Shown: piece after piece, positions 16,590 to 23,429 of the stretch | Layout of the letters: every line of letters begins with the position of its first letter | Position numbering within the stretch: the first letter of the stretch is position 1 | The notes under the pieces: generated by a model | What the model saw: only the letters and a program-made list of their open reading frames with translations | Database searches by the model: none | What the model was told of the DNA's origin: nothing | NCBI GenBank assembly: GCA_035938175.1 | Contig: DASZHD010000048.1 | Location: 1-64,000 of the forward strand | Source: DASRDE01 sp035938175 | GTDB taxonomy: Bacteria > Vulcanimicrobiota > Vulcanimicrobiia > Vulcanimicrobiales > Vulcanimicrobiaceae | Reading direction: 5' to 3' | DNA length: 64,000 nt | Program-made: the position numbers and the translations under genes

Positions 16590-17453
16590 TTATCGCTTTG
16601 CGCCTTTCTTTTTCTTCGAGGAGGTCTTCGGAGACGGACCTTGCGCCCGCGGTTTTGCCGCGCCGTTGGAGGCGGCGGGTTTGGCGTCGGCCGGCGCCGC
16701 CGAGATATCGGTGATGGCGTGGAAGTCGTCAATCGCCGAAAGCGGCTGATGGAACCGCCGCAGCAAATAAAACTGCTGGGCCATCGTGAAGACGTTGTAC
16801 GAAAACCAGTACAACACCATAGCGGACGGCCATTTCCACTGGAATCCGAAATATCCGAGCATGAGCGGCGAGATAATCGCCATCATCTTCTGCGTTTGCG
16901 CTTGCTGCGGATCGGTCGACGGCATCGTCGCGTAACGCGAGAAGAGGTACATCGAAATCATGTACCCGACCAGCAGCACCAAATCAGGCTTGCCCAAATT
17001 GGGTGCGAGCAGCGGAGCTTTCCAAAACGGAATCACCGGCAGATTTTGCGTGAATTGCGATCCGATCCACAGCCAGTGCTCGTTGGCGTACAGATCTTTG
17101 TGCAGGAAGACGGCGTAATACACGCTGATGATGAACGGGTACTGCACCAGCATCGGCCAGCATCCCGCCAGCGGATTCGCGCCGTTCTTTTTGTACAGCT
17201 CCATCGTCTCTTGCTGATAGCGCTGCGGGTCCGCCTTGGCGTATTTTTCCTGCAGTTTTTTCAGCTGCGGTGCGAGCTGCTGCATTTTGACCATCGAGAC
17301 GAACTGCTTGGTGTTGAGCGGCCAAAACAGCAGTTTGAGACCCAGCGCGAAGAGCACGAGGCTCCACCCGCGGTTGTGCACGACCAGATTGATGTGATCG
17401 ACGACGTAGGTGACGGCGCCGACGATGGGATCGAGCCACGATGTGGCTAGCAG
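16590..17453 (-). CDS. yidC: Membrane protein insertase YidC/OxaI; start uncertain
   Basis: YidC inserts proteins into the inner membrane. The core is GWSLVLFALGLKLLFWPLNTKQFVSMVKMQQLAPQLKKLQEKY, ELYKKNGANPLAGCWPMLVQYPFIISVYYAVF and the later TM helices, followed by a lysine-rich tail (SSKKKKGAKR) as in ribosome-binding YidC forms. In-frame sequence upstream of GTG 17381 reads LATSWLDPIVGAVTYVVDHINLVVHN, which matches the expected first part of the insertase fold. No ATG, GTG or TTG lies upstream of it, so CTG at 17453 is taken as the likely start (287 residues). The alternative, GTG 17381, gives 263 residues and loses this segment. No large periplasmic domain is present. Confidence 0.85.
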   Translation of the reverse strand: MLATSWLDPIVGAVTYVVDHINLVVHNRGWSLVLFALGLKLLFWPLNTKQFVSMVKMQQLAPQLKKLQEKYAKADPQRYQQETMELYKKNGANPLAGCWPMLVQYPFIISVYYAVFLHKDLYANEHWLWIGSQFTQNLPVIPFWKAPLLAPNLGKPDLVLLVGYMISMYLFSRYATMPSTDPQQAQTQKMMAIISPLMLGYFGFQWKWPSAMVLYWFSYNVFTMAQQFYLLRRFHQPLSAIDDFHAITDISAAPADAKPAASNGAAKPRAQGPSPKTSSKKKKGAKR

Positions 17454-17472
17454 AACGTGTAAAACTGGAGAG

Positions 17473-17697
17473 CTACCTTTCCACGGTCCCCGGTACCGGG
17501 TCGTAACCGCCGGGGTGGAGGGGACTACATTTTACGAGGCGTCTTGCGGCCAGCATACCGCCGCGCAAAACCCCGTGTTTCGCGACGGCCGCGGCGGCGT
17601 ACTCCGAGCAGCTCGGATAGAAGCGGCACGCAGGCGGCAAAAGCGGCGAGATGAAGCGCTTATAGACGCGCAGCATCGCCACGGCGGCGGCGCGCAT
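17473..17697 (-). CDS. yidD: Membrane protein insertion efficiency factor YidD
   Basis: The 74-residue protein contains the full YidD signature: LRVYKRFISPLLPPACRFYPSCSEYAAAAVAKHGVLRGG, then RRLVKCSPLHPGGYDPVP, with three conserved cysteines (CRF, CSE, KCS). It is an amphipathic inner-membrane-associated factor working with YidC. The ATG overlaps the rnpA stop (TAATG). Confidence 0.95.
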   Translation of the reverse strand: MRAAAVAMLRVYKRFISPLLPPACRFYPSCSEYAAAAVAKHGVLRGGMLAARRLVKCSPLHPGGYDPVPGTVER

Positions 17698-18017
17698 TAG
17701 ACGAGCACCCGGCGCACTTCGTCGCGCAGCTGCGGAAAAGAAATCGCCGCGGCCGAAGGGCGCGGCACGACGAGCAGACGCATGCGGGCATGGTCCGGAA
17801 GGAGTTCGTGAATGATAGCCGCGAGGCGGCGGCGGAGCAAGTTGCGAGCCACGGCCGTGCCAACGCTTTTCGAGACCGTGATACCGACCAGCGGGCGTTC
17901 GTCCGCCGGGGCCGCATCCGCACGATAGAACGTGAGGTTCGCGCTCGCCGTTCGCCGGCCGCGCTGGCGCAGGCGGGTGAAATCCCCCTGCCGCCGCAGG
18001 CTGGCGAAGCGGCGCAT
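17697..18017 (-). CDS. rnpA: Ribonuclease P protein component
   Basis: RnpA binds the catalytic P RNA and 5' leaders of pre-tRNA. The 106-residue basic protein shows RFASLRRQGDFTRLRQRGRR at the N-terminus, VGITVSKSVGTAVARNLLRRRLAAIIHE near 43-70 (the RNR signature), and FPQLRDEVRRVL at the end. The ATG at 18017 is preferred over the adjacent TTG at 18020 because it overlaps the rpmH stop by one base (TGATG). Confidence 0.97.
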   Translation of the reverse strand: MRRFASLRRQGDFTRLRQRGRRTASANLTFYRADAAPADERPLVGITVSKSVGTAVARNLLRRRLAAIIHELLPDHARMRLLVVPRPSAAAISFPQLRDEVRRVLV

Positions 18018-18151
18018 CAAACGGTCAGGCGCTTGCGGCCCTTCTTGCGGCGGGCATTGATTACGCGGCGGCCGTTCTTGGTTTGCATCCGCTCCAAGAA
18101 CCCGTGGACGCGTTTGCGCCGGCGGTTGTGCGGCTGAAAAGTCCGCTTCAT
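18017..18151 (-). CDS. rpmH: 50S ribosomal protein L34
   Basis: Reading the minus strand from the ATG at 18151 gives 44 residues, MKRTFQPHNRRRKRVHGF followed by LERMQTKNGRRVINARRKKG and RKRLTV. This is a complete and typical L34 (KRTFQP...R-x-R-x-H-G-F-x-x-R-M). The gene starts the rpmH-rnpA-yidD-yidC-khpB-mnmE operon and is preceded by two tandem sigma70-like promoters. Confidence 0.98.
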   Translation of the reverse strand: MKRTFQPHNRRRKRVHGFLERMQTKNGRRVINARRKKGRKRLTV

Positions 18152-18210
18152 GGTGCTCGTCTTCTCCTAGGCGAAAAATCGCCGCCCGAGGTGGCGGCGC
18201 ACAGCCACCT

Positions 18211-18240
18211 AGTATAGGCCGCGGCGGCGGACGGCGTCAA
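18211..18240 (-). promoter_or_regulatory. rpmH-proximal sigma70-type promoter
   Basis: On the minus strand, TTGACG (18240-18235) and TATACT (18216-18211) are separated by 18 bases, about 60 bases before the rpmH start codon. Confidence 0.65.
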
Positions 18241-18290
18241 GCGGAACGCGCTACCGCCGCCGGTTTACGGCCCCCGAAAGTAGGGGGCGT

Positions 18291-18319
18291 AGTATAAGTC
18301 CGCAGCCGGCGGAAGTCAA
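18291..18319 (-). promoter_or_regulatory. rpmH-distal sigma70-type promoter
   Basis: On the minus strand, TTGACT (18319-18314) and TATACT (18296-18291) are separated by exactly 17 bases. This is the best consensus promoter seen in the window. It faces rpmH from the edge of the DnaA-box region, so origin-bound DnaA could influence it. Confidence 0.7.
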
Positions 18320-18353
18320 GTAAATCGAGGCGCGATCCGGAGCAAATTTCTCA

Positions 18354-18530
18354 CTCTCCACACGTGTGGACAACCTTGTGGAAATCCGCTTCGCGCGGTG
18401 ACGCCGGATGTTGCAAAAACACTGATTTTCCGGCCGATTTTGCAGCTGTCAAGGGGCATGCAAAGCATGTGCTTTTTGCCGATTTTTTACCGAAAAATCA
18501 AGGGTTTTGCACCTGTGGATAAGTGGATAA
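18354..18530. promoter_or_regulatory. oriC: oriC: DnaA-box cluster upstream of dnaA
   Basis: In the 513-bp rpmH-dnaA gap a perfect DnaA box TTATCCACA lies on the minus strand at 18514-18522, directly followed by a one-mismatch copy at 18522-18530. Weaker copies are at 18354-18362 (CTCTCCACA), 18365-18373 (one mismatch, minus) and 18377-18385 (minus). Between the two groups the DNA is T-rich and contains an AT hairpin, GATTTTT/AAAAATC at 18481-18499, and the inverted repeat AAAGCA-TG-TGCTTT near 18472. Gene orientation diverges here. dnaA promoter elements were not clear. Confidence 0.8.
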
Positions 18531-18664
18531 AAAAGTCCTTACATTCCGCAGGATAGGAGGCTGATTAAGCCAACCAAAGCGCCTCCAACGCTCCGCTCAA
18601 GTCCGACGACTTATGTCGCTGGACGGGGTTCGAAGCTTCGCTAGAAACAAGGACGGAACGACTC

Positions 18665-20038
18665 ATGGCGCTTGCGATTGGCAACCCGGACATCACGACC
18701 GAACTGTGGCAATCCGCTCTCACGGCGCTCGAGCACAAGTTTTCCAAGCCGATTTTCGAGATGTGGATCAAGCCGTTGCGGCTGGTCTCGCTGACCGGTG
18801 ACAACGAGCTGTTGCTAGCTGTTCAGAACAACTTCGCGCGCGACTGGGTCGAGAACCGCCTCAAAGGTCAAATCGGCGAAGTGCTGAGCGAGGTCTTTGG
18901 GCCGGGCCTGCAGCTGCAGTTCACGGTCGTGCCGGAAGCCATCGAAGCAGGTCAAGCAAGCGCTCTGCCTGCCGGCGGCGGTTCGCCGACGCTGCGTCCG
19001 GCCGAGTTCCGGCCCGGGAACTTGAACTCGCGCTACACCTTTGAGGAGTTCGTCATCGGCAATTCAAACCGGTTCGCGCACGCCGCCGCGCAAGCGGTTG
19101 CGGCCGCGCCGGCGCGGGCCTACAATCCGCTGTTTCTGTACGGCGGCGTCGGCCTCGGCAAAACCCACTTGATGCACGCGATCGGCCACCGGGTATTGCA
19201 GGATAATCCGGATGCGAACGTCGTGTACGTCTCCAGCGAAAAATTCACCAACGAATTCATCATCGCGGTACAAAACAATAAGACCGTCGATTTTCGCAAC
19301 AAATACCGCCAAGTCGACGTCTTATTGATCGACGACATTCAGTTCTTGGAAGGCAAAGAAGGCACGCAAGAAGAGTTCTTTCATACGTTCAACGCGCTGC
19401 ACGAATCCGGAAGGCAGCTGGTCATCTCCAGCGACCGTCCGCCCAAAGAGATTCAAACGCTCGAAAACCGCTTGCGCTCGCGTTTCGAATGGGGACTCCT
19501 TACCGACATTCAGCCGCCGGATCTCGAAACGCGCGAAGCGATTCTGCGCAAGAAAGCGGAAAGCGAGAAAATCCCCGTCCCGGACGAGGTGACCTCGTTT
19601 ATCGCCAAAGTGATACCCTCCAACATTCGCGAACTCGAAGGCGCGCTAATCCGCGTCGTCGCCTTCTCCTCGCTTACCAAATCGCCAATCACCGTCGACT
19701 TAGCCGCCGAAGTTCTGAAGAACGCCGTCGCGCAGGCGCCGCTGCGCCGCGTCACGATCGCGTCGATCAAAGAAAAAGTCGCCAAAGCGCACGGGCTCAC
19801 CGTCAAAGAAATGGACAATCACCGCCGCGACCAGCGCGTTGCGGCGCCGCGACAAATCGCGATGTACGTGTGTACCGAATTGACGGACTGCTCGCTGCCG
19901 CACATCGCCCGCGAGTTCAACAAGAAAGACCATACGACGGTCATGTACGCTCGCGACAAGGTAAAAGAACAAATGCAACGCGACGAGGCCTATCGCAACC
20001 GCATCCGGCAACTCGTCGCACTGTGCCAAAACGATTGA
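18665..20038 (+). CDS. dnaA: Chromosomal replication initiator DnaA
   Basis: This AAA+ initiator binds DnaA boxes and opens oriC. The 457-residue protein shows domain I at about 1-90 (LWQSALTALEHKFSKPIFEMWIKPL), a short linker, and AAA+ domain III from about 118 (NSRYTFEEFVIGNSNRFAHAAA; Walker A GGVGLGKTHLMHA near 158; Walker B VLLIDDIQFLEGKE near 218). Domain IV carries the box-binding signature AAPRQIAMYVCTELTDCSLPHIAREFNKKDHTTVMYA near 393-430. AAGGACGG precedes the ATG. A DnaA-box cluster lies upstream, which would allow autoregulation. Confidence 0.99.
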   Translation: MALAIGNPDITTELWQSALTALEHKFSKPIFEMWIKPLRLVSLTGDNELLLAVQNNFARDWVENRLKGQIGEVLSEVFGPGLQLQFTVVPEAIEAGQASALPAGGGSPTLRPAEFRPGNLNSRYTFEEFVIGNSNRFAHAAAQAVAAAPARAYNPLFLYGGVGLGKTHLMHAIGHRVLQDNPDANVVYVSSEKFTNEFIIAVQNNKTVDFRNKYRQVDVLLIDDIQFLEGKEGTQEEFFHTFNALHESGRQLVISSDRPPKEIQTLENRLRSRFEWGLLTDIQPPDLETREAILRKKAESEKIPVPDEVTSFIAKVIPSNIRELEGALIRVVAFSSLTKSPITVDLAAEVLKNAVAQAPLRRVTIASIKEKVAKAHGLTVKEMDNHRRDQRVAAPRQIAMYVCTELTDCSLPHIAREFNKKDHTTVMYARDKVKEQMQRDEAYRNRIRQLVALCQND

Positions 20039-20066
20039 CCGGCAAAATTTTTCAAACGCTCGTACG

Positions 20067-20096
20067 AAGGCCCGGCACTGCGTCCGGGCCTTTGTA
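20067..20096 (+). terminator. Rho-independent-like terminator after dnaA
   Basis: AAGGCCCGG and CCGGGCCTT form a perfect nine-base-pair stem with an eight-base loop, followed by TTGTATTTG, 28 bases after the dnaA stop. Confidence 0.75.
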
Positions 20097-20190
20097 TTTG
20101 GCGCCGGCGCTTTCCGTGCTGTACACGGTCTGCTGCACAGGGCGCCCCGGCAAGGGTGGATAACTGCTCGGGGGTGCGCGCGGGTGGAGA

Positions 20191-20219
20191 TGTGTATGAC
20201 CGTCCAGCGGTCATGCACA
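20191..20219. repeat. 29-bp inverted repeat in the dnaA-dnaN gap
   Basis: Two 12-base arms (TGTGTATGACCG and CGGTCATGCACA) flank a five-base centre, with a single mismatch between arms. It lies upstream of dnaN between a DnaA-box-like GGTGGATAA (about 20156-20164) and the TAC-repeat element. It could be an operator for dnaN or an origin-protein site. Confidence 0.55.
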
Positions 20220-20277
20220 ACTTGTTCCGGCCGCAAAAGCGCGTGATTGAAAGCGTATCGGCGGTTGTTCGCAGAAT

Positions 20278-20330
20278 ACACCGCCTTACTACTACTACGG
20301 TTAGGTCTATATTTACTTAAAGAGTGACGA
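20278..20330 (+). promoter_or_regulatory. Putative DnaA-trio element and DNA-unwinding element
   Basis: A box-like AATACAC is followed by the GC-rich CCGCC and then four TAC triplets (20287-20298, preceded by T). AT-rich DNA TCTATATTTACTTAA (20306-20320) follows. This box / GC-cluster / trio / AT-rich order matches the Bacillus subtilis unwinding region between dnaA and dnaN. The adjacent DnaA box is poor (three mismatches), which lowers certainty. Confidence 0.6.
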
Positions 20331-20355
20331 GAGACGAAAGACGAAGTGGACAGCC

Positions 20356-21471
20356 GTGAAGTTTACCTGTAACACCAAGGACATCGCCGGAGCCGTCGGC
20401 GCCGCCAGCAAGGTGGTCAACGCGCACACCACCGTACCGATTCTATCCAACGTGCTGCTGACGGCGGAAGAAGGCAAGATTGCCGTCCGCGCGACCGACT
20501 TGGAACTCACGCTGCAGCAAGCGTTTCCGGCGGAGGTCAGCGAGGCCGGCAGCGTTACGATTCCCGCGAAACTCTTCAGCAGTTATTTGGGCAATCTCTC
20601 GCCCGGACTGCTCGAGTTGACCGGAACGCCCACTCGCGCGAGCGTCAAAGTCCAGCGCAGCAACTACGACTTTCACGCGCTGCCGCCCGAAGAGTATCCG
20701 CCGCTGCCCAGCGCGCAGCGCGGCCAAAACTTCAGCATCGCCGCCAAACGCTTTCGGGACGGCGTGAATGCGACGATCTTCGCGGCCTCCAGCGAAGAGG
20801 CGCGCGGTGCCGTTCTGATGGGAACGCTCCTCGAACTGGAAGGCGATTCGCTGACGATGGTCGCGACCGACGGGTATCGTCTGGCGCGCTATCAGACCTC
20901 GCTCGAGAGCGGCATATCGGGAAGCGAGAAATACATCGTCCCCTCACGCGCTCTGGCGGAAGCGGCGCGCAACTTGGGCGGAGCCGAGCGCGTCGACGTG
21001 ACCGCACTCGGCGCGCAAAGCAATCAACTCGCGTTCACTGCCGGCGATGCTTCAATCGTCGTGCGCCTGGTCGACGGGCAGTATCCCAATTACGGGCAAG
21101 TGATTCCGGCGAAGTTCGATCGTTCGATCACGGTGAACACGGCCGCGCTGATCAGCAGCCTGCGCCGCGCCGAACTGGTAGCCGGCGATCGCGCGAGTAT
21201 GGTGAAACTCGCAGTCGCGAATCAGACGCTGATCGTCACCGCGAGTTCCGACGTCTCCGGCAACGCGTACGAAGAACTCGAAGTCGAGCAGCAAGGCGAA
21301 GACTTGACGATAGCGTTCAACGCGCGCTATCTCGTGGAGATTTTGAACCACGTCGATTCGCCGCAAACGGTTCTGGAGTTCTTGGGGCCGCTTTCTCCGG
21401 CCGCGATCCGGCCGATGGATCCGCCGGAAGGCGCGCAACAGTTATACGTGCTGATGCCGCTGCGGCAATAG
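20356..21471 (+). CDS. dnaN: DNA polymerase III sliding clamp (beta subunit)
   Basis: The clamp tethers the replicative polymerase to DNA. The 371-residue protein begins MKFTCNTKDIAGAVGAASKVVNAHTTVPILSNVL, typical of DnaN, with ATDLELTLQQ near 46. The middle domain shows VATDGYRLARYQ near 170, and the C-terminal QLYVLMPLRQ is the strand lining the client-peptide pocket. It starts with GTG at 20356. The gap to recF is 22 bp. Confidence 0.98.
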   Translation: MKFTCNTKDIAGAVGAASKVVNAHTTVPILSNVLLTAEEGKIAVRATDLELTLQQAFPAEVSEAGSVTIPAKLFSSYLGNLSPGLLELTGTPTRASVKVQRSNYDFHALPPEEYPPLPSAQRGQNFSIAAKRFRDGVNATIFAASSEEARGAVLMGTLLELEGDSLTMVATDGYRLARYQTSLESGISGSEKYIVPSRALAEAARNLGGAERVDVTALGAQSNQLAFTAGDASIVVRLVDGQYPNYGQVIPAKFDRSITVNTAALISSLRRAELVAGDRASMVKLAVANQTLIVTASSDVSGNAYEELEVEQQGEDLTIAFNARYLVEILNHVDSPQTVLEFLGPLSPAAIRPMDPPEGAQQLYVLMPLRQ

Positions 21472-21493
21472 TGCGCGCCGGCGTGCTGCGCCG

Positions 21494-22594
21494 ATGCGGC
21501 TGATCGCGCTGCATCTCTCCAACGTTCGCAATTACGCGCACCTTGAGCTCGAGCCGTCGCCCGGGCTCAACGTGTTCATAGGACGCAACGCGCAAGGAAA
21601 GAGCAACTTGCTGGAAGCGATCTCCATGCTCGGCACGGGAAAATCGTTTCGCACCAGCCGCGAGCGCGATCTGATCCGCGAGGGCTTGCAGCTCGCCGCG
21701 ATCTCCGGCGAAGCGGAAGTACGCGCCGGAACCGTGCGCCTGGGTTGCACGATCGCCGCCGGCGTCCGCGGAACCCGCAAAATGTACGCCGTGAACGGCC
21801 AAAGCGTGCGCTATGCGCGGTTTCTCGGAAGTTTGCGCGTCGTCACGTTCGTGCCGGCTGATTTGCTGCTCGCCGCGGGACCGCCGTCCGGGCGGCGGTC
21901 GTTTCTCAATACCGCGCTGGCGCAAGAGCAAAAAACGTACTATCACGATTTGGCGCGCTATCAAAAGGCGCTGGCGCAAAAGGCGGCGCTGCTCCGCTCG
22001 GAGGGTCTCATCGACGAAGATCTGCTGGCGGTCTATAACGAGACACTCGTGGAAGCGGGGACGGCGATAATGCTGGCGCGCGAACAGTTCGCCGGCGTTC
22101 TTGCGCCGCTGGCCGTGCGGGTGCATTCGCAATGGACCGGCGGCACGGAAAAATTGGAGATGACCTACGCGCCAAGCGTCGCGTTCGAAGTCGCGGCAGC
22201 GGACGCCATCGCCGGCGCTTTCACGGCGCAGCTGCGCGAAATGCGGGCGATCGAACGCGCCCGCGGCATGACGCTCGTCGGTCCGCATCGCGACGACCTG
22301 GACCTAACGCTGGACGGGCGCTCCCTTGCCGCATACGGCTCGCAGGGACAGCAGCGAACGGCGGTACTTGCGCTCAAGGTTGCCGAATACAGCGTCATGC
22401 AAGAACGCTCGGGAGAGGCGCCGCTGCTGCTATTGGACGACGTGCTGTCCGAACTCGATCCCGACCGCGCCGCGGCGTTCTTGCAGGGCGTCGGCGCCTT
22501 CGAGCAAGCCTTCATCACCGCGACGCACTTGCCCGAAAATTTGGGAACGGCGCGGCTCTACCGTATCGAAAACGCCTCGGTGAGCGCACTGTGA
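21494..22594 (+). CDS. recF: DNA replication/repair ATPase RecF
   Basis: RecF loads RecA via RecOR at gaps. The 366-residue ABC-type ATPase shows LSNVRNYAHLELEPSPGLNVFIGRNAQGKSNLLEAISML near the N-terminus (Walker A GRNAQGKS), GPHRDDLDL near 257, the signature region YGSQGQQRTAVLALKVAE near 277 and Walker B LLLDDVLSELDPDR near 314. The stop overlaps the next start (GTGA). recR, its functional partner, is encoded at 55640. Confidence 0.97.
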   Translation: MRLIALHLSNVRNYAHLELEPSPGLNVFIGRNAQGKSNLLEAISMLGTGKSFRTSRERDLIREGLQLAAISGEAEVRAGTVRLGCTIAAGVRGTRKMYAVNGQSVRYARFLGSLRVVTFVPADLLLAAGPPSGRRSFLNTALAQEQKTYYHDLARYQKALAQKAALLRSEGLIDEDLLAVYNETLVEAGTAIMLAREQFAGVLAPLAVRVHSQWTGGTEKLEMTYAPSVAFEVAAADAIAGAFTAQLREMRAIERARGMTLVGPHRDDLDLTLDGRSLAAYGSQGQQRTAVLALKVAEYSVMQERSGEAPLLLLDDVLSELDPDRAAAFLQGVGAFEQAFITATHLPENLGTARLYRIENASVSAL

Positions 22595-23418
22595 AGCCTT
22601 TGAAAACCGCCATCGCGGGTTGGGAGCCCGTTGCATCCGTTTGCACCGATCCGCTGTTACAGTTGCGGAGCGCATGGCGCGAGATCGTCGGCGACGACGT
22701 GGCGGCCAACTCGCAGCCGGAGAAGTTCATCCGCGGCGCTCTGCTCATCGTCACCCGTTCCAACGCGTGGAGCCAGCAGCTGGCGTTTCTCAACGAGCGG
22801 ATTCTGCAAGCTGCGTACGAGCGTACCGGCCTGACGCTCGAGCGGCTGCGCTTTCGCGTCGGCGCACTCTCGAACGGAGCAGCGCCCGCTGCCCGCCCGC
22901 GCCGTCTTCGCACGGCAAAACGTTCCGAGCAGCGCGAAACGGCTCCGACGCTCGAAGTCGCAATCGAGCGGTTCCGCGCCGACGTCGTGGCCCTTGGGCG
23001 GGCCAGAGCCGCGGCCGGGTGGAATGAATGCGGGAAATGCGGCGTCCGGATCTCTCCGGCGTCGGGGCGCTTTTGCGTGCCGTGCGCCAACGCGCGCGCG
23101 CAGGAACGCGATGCCGCCGTGGCACGGCTTCTTTTTGAAGTTCCATGGCTGGGATACGCGGGTATCGCGCCCCTCGTCACCGGTCTGACGCCGCGGGAAT
23201 ACGAGGCTATACGGCTGCGACTGCTGCGGCGGTGGCACGACGCTTTGGAACGGCTGCGCCGAAGCGGCGGTAAGAACGTCACCGTGCGCGAGCGGATGAT
23301 CGCGAGCTCGTACGTCTTGCTCAAAAGTGAGCTCGATCCCGAGCGCATCGCTCCGGCAGTCGTGCGCGATTTGCTCGGCGACGAGTTGCACAACATCTTT
23401 TACGGTAACGAGAAATAA
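22591..23418 (+). CDS. dciA: DciA-like (DUF721) helicase-loading protein with added zinc-finger domain
   Basis: The 275-residue protein starts with GTG overlapping the recF stop. Residues 1-90 match the DUF721/DciA fold: DPLLQLRSAWREIVGDDVAANSQP, LLIVTRSNAWSQQLAFL, LLER-type helix and LRFRVG. DciA loads or helps the replicative helicase in bacteria lacking DnaC/DnaI. Residues 147-165 add a CxxC-x11-CxxC zinc ribbon (C147, C150, C162, C165), followed by a 100-residue helical region ending VVRDLLGDELHNIFYG. Position after recF and before gyrB is characteristic of dciA. The C-terminal extension is unassigned. Confidence 0.85.
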   Translation: MKPLKTAIAGWEPVASVCTDPLLQLRSAWREIVGDDVAANSQPEKFIRGALLIVTRSNAWSQQLAFLNERILQAAYERTGLTLERLRFRVGALSNGAAPAARPRRLRTAKRSEQRETAPTLEVAIERFRADVVALGRARAAAGWNECGKCGVRISPASGRFCVPCANARAQERDAAVARLLFEVPWLGYAGIAPLVTGLTPREYEAIRLRLLRRWHDALERLRRSGGKNVTVRERMIASSYVLLKSELDPERIAPAVVRDLLGDELHNIFYGNEK

Positions 23419-23429
23419 AAAATAACGAC

